Shown one piece after another: positions 53,654-61,981 of a stretch of 64,000 nt of DNA (position 1 is its first letter; every line of letters begins with the position of its first letter). The stretch covers positions 2,294,001 through 2,358,000 of the forward strand of contig CBDHES010000002.1 of NCBI GenBank assembly GCA_965262175.1, written 5' to 3'. The position numbers were made by a program, and so were the translations under genes. This DNA comes from CADEDH01 sp965262175 (GTDB taxonomy: Bacteria; Actinomycetota; Acidimicrobiia; Acidimicrobiales; SZUA-35). Under the pieces are notes generated by a model. That model did not search any database. It worked only from the letters and a program-made list of their open reading frames with translations, and was not told the DNA's origin.

Positions 53654-54187
53654 CTATCGGTTGCTTGGCGCCAGGGTGGTGAGTCTGATGGCGAGGGCGC
53701 CGGTGAGGCAGGCGAGGGCGACCGAGGGGAGGTGGATGAGTTCGTTGCCGCCGGTGGCGGCGGTGGTGTCGAGTGCGCCGGCAGCGGCTTGGGCGACGAC
53801 GGCCGCGGACGAGATGGCGAAGCTGGGGCGGGCCCAGTGGGGCCGCCATGCGGCGAGGAGCGCAGCGATGGCGACGACGAGTCCGAGGGCGCCGTCGCGG
53901 GTGAGATGCGCTGTGTTGGAGTCGCCGAGCAACCCGATGGGGTCGTGGCCGACGAACCACGGGACGACAGCGACGAGTTGCAGGGCGGCGAGGGCGGCGA
54001 CGGTGAGTCGCAGCGCTGGTGCTGGGACGGGGAGGGCGTCGTCGAGGTGTTGGAGATCAGGGTCGGTGTCCGCGAGGTCGCGGTTGGCGTCGGCGAGGAA
54101 ACGGTCGACGAGCGGGTCGGGCCGGTTGCGGTGCAGGTCGACGATGTCAGCGAGCGGATCGTCGTCGGGGGCGGGCTCGACACTCAT
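53654..54187 (-). CDS. membrane anti-sigma-like protein
   Basis: The 177-residue protein has a 60-residue acidic cytoplasmic N-terminus (starting MSVEPAPDDDPLADIVDLH) and then about four hydrophobic helices with short loops. The ATG (54187-54185) overlaps the stop of the ECF sigma gene, so it is most likely the anti-sigma factor. Multi-pass anti-sigmas of this type are common in actinobacteria. No zinc motif is visible. The longer upstream frame overlaps the sigma gene and is not used. Confidence 0.75.
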   Translation of the reverse strand: MSVEPAPDDDPLADIVDLHRNRPDPLVDRFLADANRDLADTDPDLQHLDDALPVPAPALRLTVAALAALQLVAVVPWFVGHDPIGLLGDSNTAHLTRDGALGLVVAIAALLAAWRPHWARPSFAISSAAVVAQAAAGALDTTAATGGNELIHLPSVALACLTGALAIRLTTLAPSNR

Positions 54188-54675
54188 GCTGTTGCTTCGT
54201 CTGGGGGTTCGGCTCGGAGCGCTTCGGCGAGGGCGGCGCGCCCGCGATGGAGGCGGGATCGGACGGTGCCGACGGGGATGTCCAAGATGATGGCGGCGCT
54301 GTCGTAGTCGTAGCCGAGGATGCCGCAGATGACGATGACTTCGCGTTGTTCGGCGGGGAGGTCGGTGATGAGGGCGAGGGTTTCGGCGCGATGGTCTGGT
54401 GCTTGTGGGTGTGGTCGTCGGGCGCGGGTGGTGGTGAGTTCGGTGTCGCGTCGTTGCCGGTTCTCGAGGTCGATGATGCAGCGGCGGCAGATGCGGATGA
54501 GCCAGCCTTCGAAGCTGCCGTTGCCGCGGAAGGAGTCGAGGTATTTCCAGGCTCGGAGGAAGGTGTTCTGGACGGCGTCTTCGGCGATGGTGGGGGTGGA
54601 GGCCATCGAGCGGGCGTAGGTGTGGACGGCGCGGTGGTGGTCTCGGACCAGGCGTTCGAAGTCGGCGTCGTGCAC
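54184..54675 (-). CDS. ECF RNA polymerase sigma factor
   Basis: The roughly 163-residue protein has region 2 FERLVRDHHRAVHTYARSM and AEDAVQNTFLRAWKYLDSF, then WLIRICRRCIIDLENRQRR, and region 4 YDYDSAAIILDIPVGTVRSRLHRGRAAL. The start is probably GTG 54675, with TTG 54687 possible. It is coupled to the anti-sigma gene downstream and divergent from the FhuF-like gene. Together with the iron-uptake genes to the right, this suggests an iron- or haem-responsive ECF circuit, by analogy with FecI-type systems (inference). Confidence 0.9.
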   Translation of the reverse strand: MHDADFERLVRDHHRAVHTYARSMASTPTIAEDAVQNTFLRAWKYLDSFRGNGSFEGWLIRICRRCIIDLENRQRRDTELTTTRARRPHPQAPDHRAETLALITDLPAEQREVIVICGILGYDYDSAAIILDIPVGTVRSRLHRGRAALAEALRAEPPDEATA

Positions 54676-54764
54676 CGCTGAAGTCAACTCGGAGGCAGTG
54701 CTCGCCTGCAACGCAGACGCCACATTCTCGGCGCGAGGACACGTCGATCTTCGAGGTTTTCTCG

Positions 54765-55589
54765 TTGGTGGGGAACTCCGGGCGGGCGGGCGCGGTCTTC
54801 GGGGTCGTGATGCAGATGCAGGAGATCTCCTCGGTGTTGGCGGCGATGCCGGCCCGGTTCCACCTCGGGGTCGGCGGCGATGACGCCCCGACCCTGGGTG
54901 AGGTGTTGGGGGACCGGCGCCGGTTGCTGGAGTGGTTGGCCGACGACGCAAGGCTCGTGGGCGCCCCCGACGATCAGGTCGCTGCGTCGATGCTGGTGCA
55001 GCACACGGCGATGGTGTTGGGAGGCTCGACGTTGGCGGCTGCGTTGTTGTGTGGGGCGTTGCCGGTGGCCGGCGTCGACGCTGTGTGGGTGGCGCCGGGT
55101 GCGGGATCGCCGGGATCGACGCGGTGGCGGTTCTCGCTCGATTCGGTCGCACTCGAGTCGGGCCGGCCCGAGGCGCTGCTGGCGCGCTGGGTCGAGGTCT
55201 GGGTGGACGGGGTGCTCGGCGAGCTGGTGGATGCGGTGCACTCGGCGGTGCGGGTCGGCCGGCGGATGCTGGTCGATGACGTCATGTCGGCGGCTGCGGC
55301 GAACCTTGTGTTCCTGGATTGGTGGAATCCCGCGGCCGAGTTCGGTCGTCTCGCCCCCTTGTTGGAGCGTCTGGGCACGCCACGGGTCGGGGAGACGGTG
55401 ACGTTCTCGACGATCTCCCATGGGGATCGAGATGGTCTGCGTTCGGCGCGCCGGTCGTGTTGTCTGCACTTTCGGTGTGACCCGGCGCACTGGTGTCCGA
55501 CGTGCCCGAAGCTCGATGAGTCCGAGCGTGAGCGGATCATGCGCACCCATCTCGGTCACCTCGACGCGGTGCTGGCCCAGCGGAACTGA
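54765..55589 (+). CDS. FhuF-like ferric-siderophore reductase
   Basis: The 274-residue protein ends in the FhuF signature: RRSCCLHFRCDPAHWCPTCP, whose CC...C..C pattern binds a [2Fe-2S] cluster. FhuF reduces Fe3+ in siderophores after import. The N-terminal part is Ala/Leu-rich and matches the FhuF-type fold only loosely. The start is uncertain: TTG 54765, GTG 54768 or ATG 54810. It is divergent from the ECF sigma gene and 75 bases upstream of the importer genes, which supports an iron-uptake role. Confidence 0.83.
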   Translation: MVGNSGRAGAVFGVVMQMQEISSVLAAMPARFHLGVGGDDAPTLGEVLGDRRRLLEWLADDARLVGAPDDQVAASMLVQHTAMVLGGSTLAAALLCGALPVAGVDAVWVAPGAGSPGSTRWRFSLDSVALESGRPEALLARWVEVWVDGVLGELVDAVHSAVRVGRRMLVDDVMSAAAANLVFLDWWNPAAEFGRLAPLLERLGTPRVGETVTFSTISHGDRDGLRSARRSCCLHFRCDPAHWCPTCPKLDESERERIMRTHLGHLDAVLAQRN

Positions 55590-55663
55590 TCGTCGGGCGA
55601 GTTGATCGATGAAACCGGACGACGCGATGAGCGCGTCCCGAATTTTGGAAGGAACTACCTGAC

Positions 55664-56791
55664 ATGCGAGCAATCGGATCGAGAGCGGCGGCGGTACTGA
55701 TCGCCATGGCGCTCCTGGCTGGGGCGTGCGGCGACGACGACACGACGACCTCTGACGCGGCCAACACCTCCCCAACCGAAGCGGCGGCTGCGACCACAGC
55801 GCCCACGACGGCGGCCGGGAACGACCACGACAGCGGTGACGAGACGTCCGGCGAGACGGACGAGCACAACCACGGCGACGAGATGACCGAGGACCACGAA
55901 CACGATCACGGGGGCTATGACCCCGACTCGTGGCCGCTGGCATCGCACGGCGTGTTCCTGCCTTCCACGTTCACCGACGCATCGGGTGCCGAGGTGACGA
56001 TCGAGGCCGCGGATCGGATCGGATCGATGTCGGGTGCAGTCAGCGAGATGCTGTGGACGTTGGGCTATGGCGACAGCGTCGTGGTGATCGAGGGCACGAC
56101 CCGCTACCCGGAGGAACTCGCGTCACTCCCGAATGTCGGGTTCTTCCGAGCGTTGCCGGCGGAAGGGATCCTGGCCGAAACCCCCGATGTGGTGTTCGTT
56201 CCCCTCGACGCAGGGCCGCCCGAGGCGCTGGATGCGCTCGCAGCGGCAGGGGTGGTCGTGGTTCGTGTCCCGATCGACACGGCCGACCCGGCCTCGCTTC
56301 GCGCCACCGCTGACCTCGTCGGCGCGGCGATGGGCGACCCGGAGCACGCGACGGTCCTGGCCGATGACGTCCTCGACGCCTACACGGCGGCTTCGATTGA
56401 ACCGGCGGAGGACGCACCCGTGGTGGTCTACGCGGTTGCCCGCGGTCAGAACGTGTTCCTCACCGGGCTCGACAGCCCGTCGAACACGATGATCGCAGCG
56501 GCCGGGTTCCGCACGGTGGCGAGCGAACTCGACCTGGCCGAAGCCGTGCCGCTGACACCCGAGGCGCTGGTTGCCGCGGATCCGGTCGTGATCGTGACGA
56601 CCCGGTCGAGCGTGGAACAGGCCGGCGGGGAGGACGCCTTCTTGGCGATGGCGGGTATTGCCGAGACGACCGCCGGGCGCAACGGTGCGTTGGTGGTGTG
56701 GGAGGACGACCAGTCGATCCAGCAGTGGACCCCGAGGGCGCCACTGACGGTGGCCGCGTTGGCCGAACAGATCACTGCCGCAGCGGCGTGA
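55664..56791 (+). CDS. haem/siderophore ABC transporter binding lipoprotein, His-rich
   Basis: The 375-residue protein has a signal peptide ending in lipobox-like LLAGACGDD (Cys near residue 22). A His/Asp/Glu-rich linker (DEHNHGDE, DHEHDHGG) follows, then the two-lobed binding protein fold of the TroA/FhuD/HmuT class (ADRIGSMSGAVSEMLWTLGYG, WTPRAPLTVAALAEQI). The His stretch could bind metal or haem. It is coupled to the permease gene by a GTGA overlap. A good AAGGA site lies just before ATG 55664. Confidence 0.88.
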   Translation: MRAIGSRAAAVLIAMALLAGACGDDDTTTSDAANTSPTEAAAATTAPTTAAGNDHDSGDETSGETDEHNHGDEMTEDHEHDHGGYDPDSWPLASHGVFLPSTFTDASGAEVTIEAADRIGSMSGAVSEMLWTLGYGDSVVVIEGTTRYPEELASLPNVGFFRALPAEGILAETPDVVFVPLDAGPPEALDALAAAGVVVVRVPIDTADPASLRATADLVGAAMGDPEHATVLADDVLDAYTAASIEPAEDAPVVVYAVARGQNVFLTGLDSPSNTMIAAAGFRTVASELDLAEAVPLTPEALVAADPVVIVTTRSSVEQAGGEDAFLAMAGIAETTAGRNGALVVWEDDQSIQQWTPRAPLTVAALAEQITAAAA

Positions 56792-57903
56792 CGGCGCTGG
56801 ACACCGCCACCTCACCGTCCCCTCCGGCCCAGGAGGGCGCTGCGTCACCGCGACGTCGCGCTCTTCGGGGTTCTGGGGCGCGGACCTGGCTCGTGCTGGG
56901 CGTCATGGCGGCGGGGCTCGCAGCGGTGTCGGTGTGGAGCGTGACCGTCGGCGCTGTTGGGGTCCCGGTCCGCCATGTCGTTGCCGTCATCGCAGATCTG
57001 GTCGGGATCGGTGATGTCGACGGTGTCCCGGCGGCGTCGGTGACGGTGGTGCGGGACATCCGCCTGCCCCGGATCCTGCTGGCGATCGGGGTCGGAGGGT
57101 CGCTGGGCCTGTGTGGCGCTGCGCTGCAAGGGGTGTTCGCCAACCCGCTGGCCGATCCGGGCCTGATCGGCACCTCGAGTGGAGCGGCGTTGGGTGCGGT
57201 GGTGGGGATCGTGACCGGGCTCGGGACGATCGGGTCGTGGTCGACACCGGCGTTCGCGTTTGCCGGCGCGCTGGCGGTGACGGCGCTGGTGTACCGCATC
57301 GCGCGCCACGACGGCCGTACCGAGGTGGTGACGCTGGTGCTGACCGGCATCGCGATCAACGCCATGGTCGTGGCCGCCATCGGCTACGTGACGTTCCTCG
57401 CCGATGATCAGGAGCTCCGCTCGATCGTGTTCTGGCAGCTCGGGTCGATGGCAGCGGCGCGCTGGTCATCGGTCGCAGTGGCGTTCGCGTTCTTGGCGCT
57501 CGGGCTGGCGGTCGTTCCACGGCTGGGGCGGTCGCTGGATCTGCTGGCGTTGGGCGAACGCGAAGCCCGACATCTCGGCGTCGACACCGAACGGCTGCGA
57601 CGGATCGTGATGGCCGTGTCGGCGCTGGTGGTCGGCGCCGCAGTCGCTGTGGCGGGGATCATCGCGTTTGTCGGGCTCGTCGTTCCCCATCTGATCCGGC
57701 TGGCCGCGGGCCCGGGGCACCGGCTGCTGTTGCCGGCCAGCGCGCTCGGCGGGGCTCTGCTGCTGGTCGGAGCGGACGTGATCGCTCGCACCGCGGTCGA
57801 ACCGGCCGAGCTCCCCCTCGGGGTGCTCACCTCGGCGGTCGGCGGCGTGTTCTTCCTGTGGCTGTTGCTCGCCACCCGTCGCGAACAGGGAGGCTGGGCG
57901 TGA
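56788..57903 (+). CDS. BtuC/FecCD-type ABC permease
   Basis: The 371-residue protein has about ten hydrophobic helices and the family signatures RLPRILLAIGVGGSLGLCGAALQGVFANPLADPGLIG, the FecCD N-terminal motif, and AGIIAFVGLVVPHLIRL near the C-terminal third. It is the membrane subunit of an importer for haem, siderophore or cobalamin. GTG 56788 overlaps the previous stop, and its end overlaps the ATPase start. One permease gene suggests a homodimer. Confidence 0.93.
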   Translation: MTALDTATSPSPPAQEGAASPRRRALRGSGARTWLVLGVMAAGLAAVSVWSVTVGAVGVPVRHVVAVIADLVGIGDVDGVPAASVTVVRDIRLPRILLAIGVGGSLGLCGAALQGVFANPLADPGLIGTSSGAALGAVVGIVTGLGTIGSWSTPAFAFAGALAVTALVYRIARHDGRTEVVTLVLTGIAINAMVVAAIGYVTFLADDQELRSIVFWQLGSMAAARWSSVAVAFAFLALGLAVVPRLGRSLDLLALGEREARHLGVDTERLRRIVMAVSALVVGAAVAVAGIIAFVGLVVPHLIRLAAGPGHRLLLPASALGGALLLVGADVIARTAVEPAELPLGVLTSAVGGVFFLWLLLATRREQGGWA

Positions 57904-58658
57904 CGACGCTCGTCGCGACCGGTGTGTCGATCGCCCGAGGACCGACCCGCGCGCTCGCAGACGTGTCGCTGTCTGCCGCCCCGGGTGAGCTGGTCTGTGT
58001 CGCAGGTCCGAACGGGGCCGGGAAGTCCACGCTGCTGGCAGTGTTGGCCGGTGACCTCGCGCCGACGGCAGGTCGGGTCGCCATCGGCGGCGACGACGTC
58101 GCAGTGCTGCGGCCCGCTGCCTTGGCCCGCCTGCGGGCGGTGCTGCCCCAACAGCACCGGGTCGCCTTCGGGTTCAGCGCCCGCGACGTGATCGAGATGG
58201 GCTGCGCCCCACACCCTTACAACTCCGGCGATCTGGTCGCCGAGACGATCGAACGGTTGGACGTGCACCCGTTCCTCGATCGGCCCTTCCGGGTCCTGTC
58301 GGGCGGTGAGCAGGCCCGGGTGGCGCTGGCCCGGATCCTCGTGCAGGACACACCGATCCTGCTCCTCGACGAACCGACCGCTGCGCTCGATCTGCGCCAT
58401 CAGGAACTCGTGATGGCCCTCGCCCGCCAACAGGCCGACCACGGGCGGACCGTGATCGCCGTCGTACACGACCTGAACCTGGCCGCCGCCCACGCCGATC
58501 GCATCGTCGTCCTCGCCGCCGGTCGGGTCCTCACCGACGGTCCACCCGACGTGGTGCTCGACGCCTCACTGCTCGAGGCCGCGTACGGCATCGCGGTCAC
58601 CGTCACCACCCACCCCACCCGAGCCTGCCCGCTCGTCTTGACCACCGGAGGACTCTGA
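57900..58658 (+). CDS. ABC transporter ATP-binding protein, HmuV-like
   Basis: The 252-residue ATPase has Walker A VAGPNGAGKSTLL near residue 36, Q-loop LPQQHRV, signature LSGGEQARVALARIL, Walker B ILLLDEPTAALD and switch His in VVHDLNLAA. HmuV-type haem importers show the same LPQQ and VRDVIEMG-like (ARDVIEMG) segments. Its GTG start overlaps the permease stop. Confidence 0.93.
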   Translation: MTTLVATGVSIARGPTRALADVSLSAAPGELVCVAGPNGAGKSTLLAVLAGDLAPTAGRVAIGGDDVAVLRPAALARLRAVLPQQHRVAFGFSARDVIEMGCAPHPYNSGDLVAETIERLDVHPFLDRPFRVLSGGEQARVALARILVQDTPILLLDEPTAALDLRHQELVMALARQQADHGRTVIAVVHDLNLAAAHADRIVVLAAGRVLTDGPPDVVLDASLLEAAYGIAVTVTTHPTRACPLVLTTGGL

Positions 58659-58660
58659 AC

Positions 58661-59080
58661 ATGGCCGTCACCCCCGACCAGCTCGACGCCGATGCGCTCG
58701 GCTTCCTCGACGAGGTCCACCTCGCGACCCTGACCACCACGACGCCTGCGGGCGAGTTGCATGTGGTCCCGGTTGCCTACAGCTACGACCACGACGAGCA
58801 CACCATCCGGATCGTGGCGCCGGGCAACACCGTCAAGGTCGTCAACGCCGAAGCCGGAAGCGCCGGTGCGCTGTGTTTCGTCGATGGTGGCCGCTGGATG
58901 AGTCTGCACGGTCTGTTGGAGGTCCGCCGCGATCCGGCCCGGGTGGCCGATACCGTCGCCCGTTACACCGAGCGCTACGGCCCACCCCACGGGGCGATCC
59001 CCGACCGTGTCAGCCTGGAACTGCGAGTCGAGCTCGTCCGGGGACGTTTCGCGCTTCCCGCCGGTGCGCGCCCTGGTTGA
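58661..59080 (+). CDS. PNPOx-fold protein, possible haem-utilisation factor
   Basis: The 139-residue split-barrel protein (FLDEVHLATLTTTTPAGELHVVPVAY at the start) belongs to the PNPOx/F420/HugZ superfamily. Placed directly after a haem-type importer, it could bind flavin, F420 or haem; a HugZ-like haem role is inference from neighbourhood only. The gene starts three bases after the ATPase stop, so the four genes form one operon. Its 3' end overlaps the next gene by 17 bases. Confidence 0.78.
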   Translation: MAVTPDQLDADALGFLDEVHLATLTTTTPAGELHVVPVAYSYDHDEHTIRIVAPGNTVKVVNAEAGSAGALCFVDGGRWMSLHGLLEVRRDPARVADTVARYTERYGPPHGAIPDRVSLELRVELVRGRFALPAGARPG

Positions 59081-59420
59081 GGGGGTCGTCGCCGTGGCCG
59101 TTCTCCAGGCGCTCGCAGCGTGGACGCTTGCCTGGCGCAACGTCGTCGCCCCGGCCAGGCTCCGTCCCGGGATCGACCGCAACGCCGCGACCCTCGCTTT
59201 GGTACTGGCCCCGATGTGGGGATGCGGCCTGTTCGCGGTGGCCTATGACCGGGTCCGATGCAGGAACCCGGAGCAGCCGTCCACCAGGGTTGCGCTGCGG
59301 GACGCAGCGTCGAGGCCGTTGCGATGGGCCGCCGCATGGCCGCAGAGTGTCCGAGACGCTGCTACGACGGTGCGCGCCGTCCGAGCGTTGCACACGGGTC
59401 GCGTCGAATCGCAACCTTGA
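59064..59420 (+). CDS. small membrane protein of unknown function
   Basis: The roughly 118-residue protein has two hydrophobic segments (LVEGVVAVAVLQALAAWTLAW and LALVLAPMWGCGLFAVAY). GTG 59064 lies within the end of the previous gene (17-base overlap), as in other coupled pairs here. The C-terminal 50 residues are Ala/Arg-rich and less convincing. I do not recognise a family. Confidence 0.5.
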   Translation: MRALVEGVVAVAVLQALAAWTLAWRNVVAPARLRPGIDRNAATLALVLAPMWGCGLFAVAYDRVRCRNPEQPSTRVALRDAASRPLRWAAAWPQSVRDAATTVRAVRALHTGRVESQP

Positions 59421-59467
59421 TCGTGGGCAAGGGAACTCCTTCGCCCTTGGCGTCGGTCTACGCCGTC

Positions 59468-60580
59468 ATGAACCTGCGAACCATTGCGCTGTCCGTCGCG
59501 ACAGCGACGTGCCTGCTGACCGTGACGGCGTGCGGCGACGACACGACCGACTCCGCCGCCCAGGCGACCAGCGAAGCCACCACGGCGCCGACGTCAGCGC
59601 CGACCACCGAAGCGAGTGCTGCCGACGACGACCATGGCGGTCATGACCACAGTGAGGACAGCGACGCCTCGGGCTATCCGGTGACGATCGACAACTGTGG
59701 TGTGTCGTTGACGTTCGAGCAGGCGCCGCAGCGGGTCGTGATCCTCAACGGTACGTCGGTGGCCGAGGTCGAGACCTTCCTCGCGCTGGGTATCGAGGAC
59801 AGCATCGTGGCCAACGCCCAGTCCTATGGTTCGTCCGACATCGATGGGATGCTCGAGGCGATCGCTGCGCTGCCGACCGGTGGTGTCGAGTTGAACGAGA
59901 ACTTCGAGGTGCGCCGCGAGCAGACCCTGGCGATGGAACCCGACCTGGTGGTGTCGACCTGGGCCGGGGGGTTCTCCGAGGAGATGGGCTCGGTCACCCG
60001 TGACCAGCTCACCGAGTTGGGGATCAACAGCTACGTCACCCCGGTGAACTGTTCCTACGGTGCGCTGGACCCGCGGTCCGAGGACGTCGAGGCTTGGGAC
60101 AACCAGACCTACGAGGCGTCGTTCCAGCTTCTGGAGGAACTCGGCACGATCTTCGGGGTCGAAGACCGGGCGGCCGAGGTGATCGGCGATGCTCGGGCCC
60201 GGATCGAAGCGGTCGCGGCCGAGCCAGGTGAAGATCCGCCTGCGGTGCTGATTGCGTATCCGGGGATGTCGATGATGAACGCCAATGGGCTCCCTGCGGT
60301 GTTCGGCGGGTCGTTCTATGACTCGATCATCGACGCGGCCGGCGGGGTGAACTCGTTCCCGGGTCGGGATTTCGCCGAGATGGGTTCGGTCAATGCCGAG
60401 GAACTCGCCGCCGCTGATGTCGACGTGCTCGTCGTTGGGTTGTTCATGCCCGGCGAAGATCCGGCCGCCTATGCCGACGCGTTGTTCGCCCAGTATCCGC
60501 AGTGGTCAGCGGCCGAGACCGGCACGTGGATCTCGTTGTCGGAGTCGGTGTACCTGGGACCGCACAACGCGGTCGCGTGA
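59468..60580 (+). CDS. second iron-type ABC binding lipoprotein
   Basis: The 370-residue protein has a signal peptide with lipobox-like LTVTACGDD (Cys near residue 22) and a short His-rich linker (DDDHGGHDHSED). The binding protein fold is of the FhuD/CeuE-like class (PQRVVILNGTSVAEVETFLALG, EPDLVVSTWAGGF). It resembles the binding protein at 55664 in plan but differs in sequence, so it may deliver a different ligand to the same permease. It ends ten bases before the IS element. Confidence 0.87.
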   Translation: MNLRTIALSVATATCLLTVTACGDDTTDSAAQATSEATTAPTSAPTTEASAADDDHGGHDHSEDSDASGYPVTIDNCGVSLTFEQAPQRVVILNGTSVAEVETFLALGIEDSIVANAQSYGSSDIDGMLEAIAALPTGGVELNENFEVRREQTLAMEPDLVVSTWAGGFSEEMGSVTRDQLTELGINSYVTPVNCSYGALDPRSEDVEAWDNQTYEASFQLLEELGTIFGVEDRAAEVIGDARARIEAVAAEPGEDPPAVLIAYPGMSMMNANGLPAVFGGSFYDSIIDAAGGVNSFPGRDFAEMGSVNAEELAAADVDVLVVGLFMPGEDPAAYADALFAQYPQWSAAETGTWISLSESVYLGPHNAVA

Positions 60581-60604
60581 GAGGGCCGTTGTCTGGTCCA
60601 GTCG

Positions 60605-61468
60605 CTATGCGGGTTGTGGTTGGTTGATGGTGGTCCAGTTGGCGGCGAACTCGGCCGGGGTGAGGCCACCGTGGGCTGAGTGCGGTCGCTGGTTGTTGTA
60701 GTCGATTCGCCAGTCCTCGATCAGGACTTGGGCTTCGAGTAGCGAGTCGAAGTGCCACAGGTTCAACAGCTCGTCCCGGAGGCGGCCGTTGAAGGACTTG
60801 ATCCAGGCGTTCTGCCACGGCGAGCCAGGGTCGATTGCCGAGGCGACGCCGGTCTCGGCGCACCACTCTGCGACGGCGTGGGACACGAACTCGGGGCCGT
60901 TGTCGAACCGGACGAACCCGGGCGCCTGGCCCCGCTCCACGGCGAGGCGGGCGAGGGTGCCGACCACCCGGTCCGCGTCGATCGAGTGATCGACCACGAT
61001 CGCCAAGGCCTCGCGGGTGAACTCGTCGATCACGTTCAACAGCTTCACCTGCCGGCCATCGATCGTGGCGTCGAACTGGAAGTCCAACGCCCACAACGCG
61101 TCCGGCCGGATCGGGCACATCGCCCCAACATGGGTGCCGATCCCGACGAGCCGCTTCTTGCGGCGACGTTGAGGGACACGGAGGCCTTCCTCGCGCCACA
61201 GCCGCCGCACCCGCTTGTTGTTGACCCGATGGCCGTGCGCCCGCAGGTCGACCCCAGCGCGGCGCCAACCCCATCGAGGTCGTTCGGTCGCGAACGCTCG
61301 AAGGCGGGCACGGATCACGGCTTCGTCATCAGGCGGAGCGGGCGGTTGGAGCCGTTGGGTCGAGCGATGCTGACCGACCGCTCGACACGCGAACCGTTCT
61401 GACACCCCGAATCGGTTCTGGGCCATCTTCACGGCGGCCCGTCGCCGGTTCGGGGTCAGAAGTTTCCC
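60605..61468 (-). CDS. IS3-family transposase OrfB (made by -1 frameshift)
   Basis: The roughly 287-residue catalytic part has HTH-like ERPRWGWRRAGVDLRAHG near the start. The rve integrase core carries the first two Asp of the DDE triad in LWALDFQFD and VRFDNGPEF. The third position, Glu in the common IESFNGRLRDE motif, reads IKSFNGRLRDE here (AAG codon at 60799-60797), so the triad is broken. Translation is predicted to enter this frame from OrfA at the GGGAAAC heptamer (61468-61462). A separate start at GTG 61432 or ATG 61426 is possible. Confidence 0.85.
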   Translation of the reverse strand, partial: GKLLTPNRRRAAVKMAQNRFGVSERFACRAVGQHRSTQRLQPPAPPDDEAVIRARLRAFATERPRWGWRRAGVDLRAHGHRVNNKRVRRLWREEGLRVPQRRRKKRLVGIGTHVGAMCPIRPDALWALDFQFDATIDGRQVKLLNVIDEFTREALAIVVDHSIDADRVVGTLARLAVERGQAPGFVRFDNGPEFVSHAVAEWCAETGVASAIDPGSPWQNAWIKSFNGRLRDELLNLWHFDSLLEAQVLIEDWRIDYNNQRPHSAHGGLTPAEFAANWTTINQPQPA

Positions 61469-61734
61469 TCGGCGACCTCTTTGAGGATCGCCTTCTCGAG
61501 CTCGGCATCGGCGAGGAGCTTCTTCAGGCGGGCGTTCTCGCTCTCGAGTTCCTTCAAGCGTTTGGCGTCGTCGGCTTTCATGCCGCCGTACTGGCCGAGC
61601 CAGCGGGCCCAGGTCGACTCCGCGATCGAGAACTGGCGGCAGACCTCTTCGACGGTCATGCCGCCGGCCAGCAGCTTCTGGCCTTCGGCGAGGCGGCGGA
61701 TGATCTGCTCGGGCGTGTGACGTCGTCTCGACAT
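61456..61734 (-). CDS. IS3-family OrfA (helix-turn-helix protein)
   Basis: The 92-residue protein has the IS3 OrfA helix-turn-helix (SRRRHTPEQIIRRLAEGQKLLAGG, VEEVCRQFSIAESTWARW) followed by a leucine-zipper helix (ELESENARLKKLLADAELEKAIL). It binds the element's ends and regulates transposition. It stops one codon after the GGGAAAC heptamer. Confidence 0.9.
   Translation of the reverse strand: MSRRRHTPEQIIRRLAEGQKLLAGGMTVEEVCRQFSIAESTWARWLGQYGGMKADDAKRLKELESENARLKKLLADAELEKAILKEVAEGNF
61462..61468 (-). promoter_or_regulatory. programmed -1 frameshift heptamer GGGAAAC
   Basis: On the minus strand the OrfA frame reads G-GGA-AAC-TTC-TGA. X-XXY-YYZ with X=G and Y=A is a canonical -1 slippery heptamer, and shifting there gives GGG-AAA-CTT-CTG, the OrfB frame. 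Confidence 0.75.
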
Positions 61735-61805
61735 CAAGGGTCCTTTCGTGCCTGCAACACGATGACGCAGGCGGGTCGGACCACACAACGCCTGGACCAG
61801 ATTCA

Positions 61806-61981
61806 GGGGCTCAGCTCACCTCCACGGTTCGGCGCCGAGCTGTGGGAGGAACAGTTCGATCACGACTAGTTGCTGTGGGACCTCTGGTACTGCGTGGTGA
61901 CACTTGGACGAGTACGGCTTCCTCAACGGATCCCTGACGGGTTCCACGGCGACTGGATCCCTGCGGCCTTGGACTGAGGCG
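61806..61981 (+). pseudogene. possible coding remnant next to the IS element
   Basis: A plus-strand frame reads ELWEEQFDHD-stop-LLWDLWYCVVTLGRV and on to IPAALD. It is more protein-like than average noncoding DNA but interrupted by TAG. It may be the tail of a gene broken by insertion. The identity is unknown. Confidence 0.25.

Larger units (their letters stand above)
60590..61805 (-). mobile_element. IS3-family insertion sequence
   Basis: The element is about 1.2 kb with two overlapping reading frames (OrfA and OrfB) on the minus strand. Terminal inverted repeats TCTGGTCCAG (60592-60601) and CTGGACCAGA (61792-61801) bound it. The exact outer ends and a target duplication are not clear by eye. 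It lies at the right end of the iron-uptake island. Confidence 0.85.

Noticed and set aside
53400..54290. Plus-strand frame of 296 codons across the anti-sigma region
   Set aside because: It is antisense to the ECF/anti-sigma genes, which have clear domains. The translation is Gly/Arg/Ala-rich and featureless.
54684..55943. Minus-strand frame of 419 codons antisense to the FhuF-like gene
   Set aside because: The plus strand has the FhuF cysteine signature and good codon use; the antisense product is Arg/His/Pro-rich with no domain.
53338..61981. A duplicated tRNA 3' end (att site) marking the right border of an island
   Set aside because: I scanned for a repeat of the T-arm/acceptor end to the right of the tRNA and saw none inside the window, and no integrase gene is present.
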